A stretch of DNA of 48,092 nucleotides, taken from Chlamydiota bacterium. Lineage in GTDB: Bacteria; Chlamydiota; Chlamydiia; Chlamydiales; Parachlamydiaceae. The notes under the pieces are model-generated. The model was not told the origin of the DNA, did no database searches, and saw only the letters and a list, made by a program, of their open reading frames with translations. The position numbers and the translations under genes are program-made. The stretch's first letter is position 1. Each line of letters opens with the position of its first letter. The stretch spans positions 1 to 48,092 of the forward strand of contig JABDAE010000007.1 in NCBI GenBank assembly GCA_013289325.1, in the 5' to 3' direction. Positions 41,506 through 48,092 of the stretch are shown here, piece by piece.

Positions 41506-42657
41506 ATGGATAGATTTTCTTTAAGGCGTGCTGTAGAGCGCTTACGGGACGGATTATTTGATCCGGTAGCAGTGAATCGCTTGACTGTGGACAAGGATCG
41601 AATCGAAAATGTTTTTTCTAAAGGTCTAAAGGCAATAGAAAAAGGAAGGCCTGCTCATTTATGTATTTGCGGATCTTATGGGCAGGGAAAATCACACACA
41701 TTAACCTATTTGAATCAATTAGCTCTTTCAGAAGGTTATGCCACAAGTGCCGTTCAGTTAGATTTAAGAGAAGTTCCTTTCTATCAATTTTCTACCGTTT
41801 ATCAGTCAATCATGGAAAGACTGTCTTTACCAGATGGTAAAAAATTTGCGGATGCGTGGAAAAATTGGGCTGATAAGGACTCCAGAGATAAGAATTTTTT
41901 AGAGCTTTTAGGCACTATGCCTCATCGCTTTAGAATGGCGCTCACCGCAATGCTTTGTAAAACTAAGCGGCTCACTCCGGAGGAGAGTTCGCATAAGATG
42001 CATCAAGCTTATCGACCAAAGGAGTATGGATATTGGCTAGACAAAGCTTTGATGGGATATGACATGCCTGCAGCGCACCTCAAAAGTGTCTGCAAATATC
42101 GAGAAGTCGAAGGTTATAAAGAGCACTCTTTGATATGCCGTGGAAATGAACCCTATTTTCAAATGGTTCAATCCTTAGGGAGGGTCCTAAAAGAAATGGG
42201 GTACAAGGGATTGCTGCTGTTTTTTGATGAGGCGGAATCAATTACTCAAGGACGATTGGGTCATCGAGCAAAAAGTTATCACCTTTTAGATCAGTTTTTT
42301 CAAACAAAAGGTTCTGTATTTCCCATATTTGCGTTTACGGACGATTTTTTTGATAAAGCCAATCATGAGCCGTACGATGACAATAGTGAAATTTTTCCAA
42401 AGAATTATGCGGAAGGCTGGCGGGATTTAAATATTTTTCGCCTGTCTGACTTTTCTTCTCGTGGATGGGAATCTTTGTTGGACCGTCTCATGCAACTTTA
42501 TTCTCAAGCTTATCAAATCGAGTTGTCCTCAAAAGTGAAGAAGAGTTTGCAATCTTTTCTTAGTCAACTTGAAGTTCAAGAGACCAGATGTAAGCTAAAG
42601 GCATTAGTGAATAAACTCGATATAGAGACCCAACAAGTTTTGTTGGATACTTATTGA
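41506..42657 (+). CDS. BrxC/BrxD-like P-loop ATPase, second paralogue
   Basis: 383 residues. 'RAVERLRDGLFDPVAVNRLT' then Walker A GSYGQGKSH (56-64), 'VQLDLREVPFYQFSTVYQSI', Walker B GLLLFFDEAES (235-245) and a C-terminal 'NIFRLSDFSSRGWESLLDRL'. Motif order and spacing follow the PF10923 type. Two ATPase paralogues side by side suggest a hetero-oligomeric ring that loads or gates the helicase-nuclease. The 3' end overlaps the next start by 4 nt (TTGA). Confidence 0.83.
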   Translation: MDRFSLRRAVERLRDGLFDPVAVNRLTVDKDRIENVFSKGLKAIEKGRPAHLCICGSYGQGKSHTLTYLNQLALSEGYATSAVQLDLREVPFYQFSTVYQSIMERLSLPDGKKFADAWKNWADKDSRDKNFLELLGTMPHRFRMALTAMLCKTKRLTPEESSHKMHQAYRPKEYGYWLDKALMGYDMPAAHLKSVCKYREVEGYKEHSLICRGNEPYFQMVQSLGRVLKEMGYKGLLLFFDEAESITQGRLGHRAKSYHLLDQFFQTKGSVFPIFAFTDDFFDKANHEPYDDNSEIFPKNYAEGWRDLNIFRLSDFSSRGWESLLDRLMQLYSQAYQIELSSKVKKSLQSFLSQLEVQETRCKLKALVNKLDIETQQVLLDTY

Positions 42658-45600
42658 CTTCTCCATTAGAGCTACTTCCTAACACATACCGCGCCTTTTT
42701 TTCCGGTTTTTCCACTCTCACAACTGCACAAAAACAGTTGATTCAACCCATTCTTAATGGAGAGGATGTCATCCTACAGGCAAGCACAGGCGCCGGAAAA
42801 ACAGAGGCAGCTCTTGCCCCGGCAACTGAAAAACTGTTGACACACCCTGACCATTTTACCATCGTCTACATCGTTCCCACTAGAGCTTTAGCGTTGGATA
42901 TGAATCGAAGGATTAAGCCTATCTATAAGAAGCTAGGTTTGAAATCAGGCATTCGAACGGGTGATGGCAAACACCTTCGAGATGCAAAGCCTCACCTTCT
43001 CATCATGACTCCCGAATCATTGGATGTGATGCTAGGAAGCTCAAATCAGGATAATAAGTATTTTCTAAAGCACGTGCATATGATGATAATCGATGAAGTG
43101 CACGTGTTTCTTCATGAGACTCGAGGCCATCAGCTATCGTATCTGCATCGTCGGCTTGCTATGCAGTCTACAGAGTCTCTACAAACCGTTGCATTGTCTG
43201 CTACTATTGACAATGCAGAAGATATCATGCGCTTTTTTAATCTTAATAAGACTTGCCTTTACTATAAGCAATCTATTGCGAGGTCGCTGCAACCGTGCTG
43301 GGTGCACATTGAAGATGAGGAGCGGGAGCTGCCGCTATTTTTTGATGACTTATATCGTAAGTCCGGCTGTAAAAAACTTTTAGTGTTTGCAAATAGTCGA
43401 AAAAAATGTGAGCAATTATACGATATCCTGAATCAAGAAGGTGTTTTTTCAAAAAAAGTGTTTTTGCATTACTCTAATTTATCTACTCAAGAGAGAAAAT
43501 TTATCGAGGCTTCGTTTAGAGATGGAAAAATGGGAGTTTGCGTTGCCACAAGCACCCTAGAGCTCGGGATTGATATTGGAGATGTAGATGGCGTCGTGCT
43601 GATGGGGCCACCCCCTTCTACGATGGCGTTTTTACAAAGGATTGGCCGCGGCAACCGCCGTCAGCAACACATTAACTTCTTTGGAATTTGCTATGGACAA
43701 AGCGCCGGATCGCAACTTGTTCGCTTTTTAGCTTTTTTTGAACTTGCAAAAGAACAACAAGTGGAAAAAACCTTCAGTTTAGAGAATTACAGCGTGCTAT
43801 TTCAGCAGATTTTGTCTTGTCTTTACGCGAAAAAGGCATTATCAAAAGATTCATTGAGCCTGCTTTTTAAAGAAAAATCGGAGGATTTACCCTGCATTTT
43901 GCATTATATGCTTGAGAATAACTGGCTAAAAACCACAAAGCAGCCCGGGATATATGATGGAGGATGGCGTTATTTTTCGTCATTGAAAAGGAAGCAAATA
44001 TGGAGCAATTTTCCACCGACTGACGAAGAGTATGCCGTGATTTTGGAATATGAAAAAATTGCTGTTTTACCCCTCTTAATGGTGAGGCAATTAGAGGTGG
44101 GAGATCTCATTCGATTAACGGGAAAAGTATTAAGAGTTCTTCAAATTGAAGAAAAGAGGACAGCTCTTGAGGTTTGGGTTGAAGAGTCGAGTGAGATCGC
44201 AAGCAAGGAATTGGTTTGGATGGGATTGGGATCTCCAACTCCTTTTGAGGTGGCGCAAAAAATGGGTGTGATTCTTTTAGACAAATTTACACCTAAAGGT
44301 CTTTCAAATCGCACCCGGCGGCTCCTGGAGAAAGAGAGAGAAAAAATAGCTAACTCTATTGAACAGCCCAACGGTATTTTGGTTCATCGACTAGCAAATG
44401 GAATGTATCGCTATGAAACATTTTTAGGATCGGTCGCAAATTATATCCTTTACCATCTTATTGAAAGGCAATTTGCCTCTAAAATAGAGGGCTTATCAGT
44501 GAATTTTGATGAGATGGGTCTTGAATGTAACGAATGGATTTCATTTAAATCCCTAAAGATTCCCCATACGACCGGGCAATTTCAAGAGTGGATATCCTCT
44601 CATTTACACCTGCTTAAAAAGGGGTTTTCTTGGAACAGTTGGATGCATTGGTTGGGAGAAGAACATCAACAAAAAGAGATTGCTTCTCGTCTTTATGACC
44701 CAAGAGTTTTAAAATACTTTCAGAGGTATCATTTAGAACCTAAGTGGCTGCCTTTGCCAAGCCACCATGTGGCGGACGACAAAAAAATAGCGGCCCATCA
44801 CATCGATCTGAAAGGGGAACCTTGGTCTTTAGAAAACGAAAAAAACGCATGGGGCAGGCTTTCTTTCCCGAACCTTCCTATAGCCCCTTTGGGAACCCAA
44901 GAATTGTCAACATTAACAGCGACTCAGGTTCAAGGTTATGTGACTCAGAATCTATGTCCAAGATGGGCTCGGTTGCAGCAACTTAAGGCTCAAATAGAGT
45001 CCCACCCTCGATTCTTAAGGGTTGATCAAGAAATCCAATCTAGACGGCAACAAGGGATCACTTTCAAAAAGGAAGTGATACAGGTGTTGCAAAATGAAAC
45101 AAGAGTCTGTTTTGAAACAGAAGCCTTGACTTGGCAACAGGCCATTAAAACGGTTATATTAGACAAAAAGCCTCTTTTTCTGGCACAAGCAAAACTTAAA
45201 GGTAAAAACCATGTAAGCGGAAATCCGGACTTAATTTATATCCAGCATCAAGGATCTCATATTTGCTTAGAGGTTTGGGATATCAAGTTTTCTCAATCTA
45301 TCAGTTATGCACAAAAATGGAGAATCGCCTTTTATGCCTACTTGCTAGATGACCTTTTAAAAGGTGAAACGTTTTCGCTTTCGGTAAAGGTATCAGCTCT
45401 TGGTGGGCTCGTTTACCCCTCTAATGACCCGGTTTCTAGGTTTAAAAAGGCCCCTTTTGTATTGGCCCCATATAGCGCTTGGATGCCTCGCTTGATTGCT
45501 CAGTGGCAAACAGATTCAGTGGCAAGTTCAGCAGCTCAAAACTATTCTATGGAATTGTCCTGTACCTCCTGCCGTTATTTCTCTTACTGCTATCAAGAGA

Positions 45601-47999
45601 CTCTTCTTACAGATTCAGCGGCTGCTGAAAAACTTTCGATCGTTTCACGAAATATTGAATCCAATGATTTTCCCAAAAATTCCAAACAGTGGTTCTTTAT
45701 CCATTACGATAAGGAAAGTGTCCGGTGGCAGTGCTGGGAAAATGGAGTGGCTATAAATGATGTTTACATTTGCTTACGAGACTTTTCAAATGAAGAGGAA
45801 TTTCAAAGGGAAATGGCAAGCCAATTGCAAAAAGAGTGGATTCAATCTGTTAACCAAGGAAAAAATCCGCACTTTCTCGTTTATGAATCTACAGATTGGC
45901 ATATGTTTCAAAAAACGTTTCAGAGGGTAGAATTGAAATCATTATGGGCGATGCATGTCTCTTGGACCTCTATCCAGAATGTATTGCAAACCCACTTTAT
46001 TTGGCCAATTGATGGACGAATCACGAGCGTGCAAGTGGGTGCTTGTTTGGGGTTTTCTGGTAGCCCGGTTCCGCCACTCAGCTTGTATCATAAAGAGCTT
46101 TTTTCAGATTCTTCATTTGATCTTTATAGACAAATTTGGAACTGGTGTCTTGCTAACGTGAAAAGCCAGCGTGTGGTGGCTTTTGCCAGCAATAAAGCAC
46201 ACTCATCTTCTTTGATTCATGCCTATCTCACGGTCCACCACCGCGAGACTGAGTGTCGAATGTCTGATATTTCCGAATTTCAGAAAAACCCCTTGACGGA
46301 ACGCGTAAAACAGTTTCGGGCGATAGGTCCTATCCGTTTGCTTGGCGGCGGAGCAAATAAAGAAGGCTACCAATTTTCTATAGATGCAAAGTCCGAGGTT
46401 TCTAAATTTAGAGTCGGAGATTTTTTGAAATTATCGCCAGTTGGGAGTGGTCAAATTCAAGATGGGTTTTCTGTAGTACTCACCACCTACTTGCCAAAGC
46501 AAGGACTTCTTTCGGTACGCCCTTTATCTCAAAAGGTGAGTTTTAGCAGAAATCAATTATACGCCTTAGATGAGGATGCAACGGATTGGAATGCGCCAAA
46601 AATAACAAAGGTTTTAAACCTATTAAAAGACCCAAAAGTTTGTCCTGAAGTGATTCAAATGCTTCTTGGGCATACAAAAAGTTTTGCATCTAACGATAGC
46701 TCATCTAACACAAGTTCTTGGATAGAACAGTGGTATCAATCAAGAGCTCTTGTTGCAGGATTGAATCATCTTCAAAAACAAGCATTGACATTGCCCTTTC
46801 GGGAAAGAATCGGTTTAATTGAAGGACCACCGGGGACCGGAAAAACTCACCTACTCGTGTGGACACTTATTGCACTAGTTGCGCATGCAAAATTTCTCAA
46901 TCGTTCGATAAAGATTTTGGTCACAGCGCAAACTCATCATGCGATCGATCAAATTCTTAAGAAAGTAGCAAAAACCATTCCGGCAGCAAACGTTTCAGGT
47001 GTTTGCCTTTGGAAATATGGGCGCTTCGATGAGGCTCAATTTTTAAACTTAAAAGTTGGTCAGATGCAAGGTTCTGAAGTGCTTTATGACAGCTCTTGCC
47101 TTATCCTTGGGGCTACGGGGTATGGGGTTTATCAATTATTGGAGAATAAAAAATTTCCACAACTATTTGATTGGGTTGTGTTTGATGAATCGTCTCAAGT
47201 ACTCGCTCCCTACGCACTTTTAAGTTTAGTTTTTGGAAAAGGACAAGCACTGTTTTATGGAGATACTCAGCAATTGTCTCCTGTGTTGAAGGGAAACTAC
47301 GAAAGCACCTCTTTTCCTCCCCGCTCCATACTACAGGAATTGATTTCTCGGTACGGCGCTCAAAACCGCTTGTGCTTGAATGAAACCTATCGCATGAATT
47401 CAGATATTTGTAAGTTCGTAAGTGAGCTGTGGTACGATGGCAAACTACACTCTGTTGTGGCAAAAAAAGATCAGAGTTTGGTGCTACCCAACTATCCATT
47501 GTTTAAAGATCATATCGATGATGACCTCGATCCATCTAAATCCATGGTCGTCGTTCAGCTAGATCATTTGGGGTCTTTGCAGTCTTCCCAGGAGGAAGCA
47601 AAGTGGATAGCAAAAGCTGTGAAAAGGCTTATTGATGATTACTCCATTTCTCTTACGCAAATCGGCATTATATCTCCTCACCGCTTGCAAAATAATATGA
47701 TTCTCTCCGCCTTGAAAGAGGCTTTACCTTTTTCATTAACACTACCAAGGGTTGATACGGTTGAGCGGATGCAGGGATCTGAATTCGATATTGTCATTTT
47801 CTCAGCTACTGTATCTGATAAAGAGATGATCCATAGTCATTTTTTGAAGGAGTATCGGCGATTTAATGTGGCGCTCACTCGAGCGCGGAAAAAATTTATA
47901 CTCGTAGCAAGCACATTTTTTTTCCAATCCTTTCCAAGGACAGAAAGAGAGCTTATCGCCCAGATGCCTTTTGAAAATTTCTTTACTTTATCATCCTAG
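42654..47999 (+). CDS. Giant SF2 helicase - Fe-S PD-(D/E)XK nuclease - SF1 helicase fusion
   Basis: 1781 residues, three enzymes. (1) SF2 Lhr-like helicase: ASTGAGKT (43-50), DEVH (147-150), SAT (182-184), ATSTLELGIDIG, QRIGRGNR (328-335). (2) Cas4/TM0106-like nuclease: first Fe-S Cys 768 (NLCPRWARL), catalytic D859 (GNPD), D876 and K878 (EVWDIK), then C970-x2-C973-x5-C979. (3) SF1 Dna2/UPF1-like helicase: EGPPGTGKT (1390-1398), DESSQ (1511-1515), GDTQQLSPV (about 1536), ERMQGSE (1704-1710), ALTRAR (1740-1745). All catalytic residues are present. It starts at TTG, overlapping the upstream stop. I infer unwinding and degradation of foreign DNA, directed by the ATPases upstream. Confidence 0.92.
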   Translation: MTSPLELLPNTYRAFFSGFSTLTTAQKQLIQPILNGEDVILQASTGAGKTEAALAPATEKLLTHPDHFTIVYIVPTRALALDMNRRIKPIYKKLGLKSGIRTGDGKHLRDAKPHLLIMTPESLDVMLGSSNQDNKYFLKHVHMMIIDEVHVFLHETRGHQLSYLHRRLAMQSTESLQTVALSATIDNAEDIMRFFNLNKTCLYYKQSIARSLQPCWVHIEDEERELPLFFDDLYRKSGCKKLLVFANSRKKCEQLYDILNQEGVFSKKVFLHYSNLSTQERKFIEASFRDGKMGVCVATSTLELGIDIGDVDGVVLMGPPPSTMAFLQRIGRGNRRQQHINFFGICYGQSAGSQLVRFLAFFELAKEQQVEKTFSLENYSVLFQQILSCLYAKKALSKDSLSLLFKEKSEDLPCILHYMLENNWLKTTKQPGIYDGGWRYFSSLKRKQIWSNFPPTDEEYAVILEYEKIAVLPLLMVRQLEVGDLIRLTGKVLRVLQIEEKRTALEVWVEESSEIASKELVWMGLGSPTPFEVAQKMGVILLDKFTPKGLSNRTRRLLEKEREKIANSIEQPNGILVHRLANGMYRYETFLGSVANYILYHLIERQFASKIEGLSVNFDEMGLECNEWISFKSLKIPHTTGQFQEWISSHLHLLKKGFSWNSWMHWLGEEHQQKEIASRLYDPRVLKYFQRYHLEPKWLPLPSHHVADDKKIAAHHIDLKGEPWSLENEKNAWGRLSFPNLPIAPLGTQELSTLTATQVQGYVTQNLCPRWARLQQLKAQIESHPRFLRVDQEIQSRRQQGITFKKEVIQVLQNETRVCFETEALTWQQAIKTVILDKKPLFLAQAKLKGKNHVSGNPDLIYIQHQGSHICLEVWDIKFSQSISYAQKWRIAFYAYLLDDLLKGETFSLSVKVSALGGLVYPSNDPVSRFKKAPFVLAPYSAWMPRLIAQWQTDSVASSAAQNYSMELSCTSCRYFSYCYQETLLTDSAAAEKLSIVSRNIESNDFPKNSKQWFFIHYDKESVRWQCWENGVAINDVYICLRDFSNEEEFQREMASQLQKEWIQSVNQGKNPHFLVYESTDWHMFQKTFQRVELKSLWAMHVSWTSIQNVLQTHFIWPIDGRITSVQVGACLGFSGSPVPPLSLYHKELFSDSSFDLYRQIWNWCLANVKSQRVVAFASNKAHSSSLIHAYLTVHHRETECRMSDISEFQKNPLTERVKQFRAIGPIRLLGGGANKEGYQFSIDAKSEVSKFRVGDFLKLSPVGSGQIQDGFSVVLTTYLPKQGLLSVRPLSQKVSFSRNQLYALDEDATDWNAPKITKVLNLLKDPKVCPEVIQMLLGHTKSFASNDSSSNTSSWIEQWYQSRALVAGLNHLQKQALTLPFRERIGLIEGPPGTGKTHLLVWTLIALVAHAKFLNRSIKILVTAQTHHAIDQILKKVAKTIPAANVSGVCLWKYGRFDEAQFLNLKVGQMQGSEVLYDSSCLILGATGYGVYQLLENKKFPQLFDWVVFDESSQVLAPYALLSLVFGKGQALFYGDTQQLSPVLKGNYESTSFPPRSILQELISRYGAQNRLCLNETYRMNSDICKFVSELWYDGKLHSVVAKKDQSLVLPNYPLFKDHIDDDLDPSKSMVVVQLDHLGSLQSSQEEAKWIAKAVKRLIDDYSISLTQIGIISPHRLQNNMILSALKEALPFSLTLPRVDTVERMQGSEFDIVIFSATVSDKEMIHSHFLKEYRRFNVALTRARKKFILVASTFFFQSFPRTERELIAQMPFENFFTLSS

Positions 48000-48028
48000 T
48001 TTAAGTTGCATCACGAGACAACGATGAT

Positions 48029-48092
48029 CCTAAAAACGGCAGTTGGAGACGCTAACTTGACACAATCTATTGAACCAGAATCATTTGCAGTG
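48029..48092 (+). repeat. 163-bp palindromic element, copy 6, cut by the window end
   Basis: Begins CCTAAAAACGGCAGTTGG and runs to the window end in the middle of the element. It lies 30 bp after the giant helicase gene. The presumed left duplication is ATGAT (48024-48028); the right side is outside the window. Confidence 0.88.

Noticed and set aside
47113-47499. 128-codon minus-strand frame within the giant helicase gene
   Set aside because: Antisense to conserved SF1 helicase motifs; no independent signals.
39359-47999. Calling the locus a BREX system
   Set aside because: Only the ATPases resemble BREX components; PglZ, PglX/BrxX and BrxL are absent, so the name is not justified.
39132-48092. 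Composite transposon formed by copies 5 and 6
   Set aside because: Copy 5 has its own matched 5-bp duplication on both sides and the copies are of different subtypes, so they appear to be independent insertions; kept only as a weak possibility.

Overview
The window looks like chromosome of an environmental (amoeba-associated) chlamydia, probably in the Parachlamydiales. The evidence is a run of type II secretion pseudopilins of the chlamydial kind, an MreC gene beside tRNA-Ala(GGC), small chlamydial-style membrane and hypothetical proteins, a DUF2608 protein, an ankyrin protein, and an F-type ATP synthase operon. The assignment rests on gene content only; no rRNA or marker gene is present.

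Layout. Positions 1-7400 are accessory and decaying: a methyltransferase with remnants of a second copy, a broken oxidase-like gene, a SnoaL-like protein, a DUF2608 protein, a nonsense-mutated AbiEii toxin gene, IS5-type transposase scraps, an intact VapBC pair, a collapsed GxxExxY gene and a frameshifted ankyrin gene. 7424-8173 is non-coding with short tandem repeats. 8174-11042 holds a methylisocitrate lyase and an AAA/DUF4143 ATPase. 11256-13725 is a MoxR-DUF58 operon that lacks its usual VWA partners. 13793-17067 is a radical-SAM lysine aminomutase fused to an ATP-grasp ligase, followed by a second ATP-grasp gene. 17074-20416 (minus strand) is a five-gene pseudopilin operon. 21083-22341 is tRNA-Ala and mreC. 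22676-24986 is a PAS-like coiled-coil protein and a CoiA-like protein, convergent. 25967-32760 is a compact ATP synthase operon (DUF6580-atpZ-B-E-F-H-A-G-D-C). 32763-39017 is accessory again: an ABC exporter, an oxidase-like paralogue, a truncated FAD enzyme, a second DUF4143 ATPase and RidA.

39359-47999 is the most striking locus: four tightly packed genes. They encode an unknown basic/coiled-coil protein, two paralogous P-loop ATPases resembling the BREX BrxC/BrxD (PF10923) family, and a 1781-residue protein combining an SF2 helicase, a Cas4/TM0106-like Fe-S PD-(D/E)XK nuclease and an SF1 Dna2/UPF1-like helicase. I infer a DNA-processing, probably anti-phage, system. It is bracketed by two copies of a mobile palindromic repeat.

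That repeat is the second main result. It is a 163-bp near-perfect palindrome with no transposase gene, seen at 1249, 19221, 22418, 23926 and 39132, and cut by the window end at 48029. All five complete copies have a 5-bp AT-rich target duplication. Since 163+5=168 is a multiple of three, the element can insert without shifting frame, and at 19221 it has done so: it adds 56 codons to a minor pseudopilin. Arm sequences co-vary between copies, so the hairpin seems to be maintained. In behaviour it recalls the Rickettsia palindromic elements.
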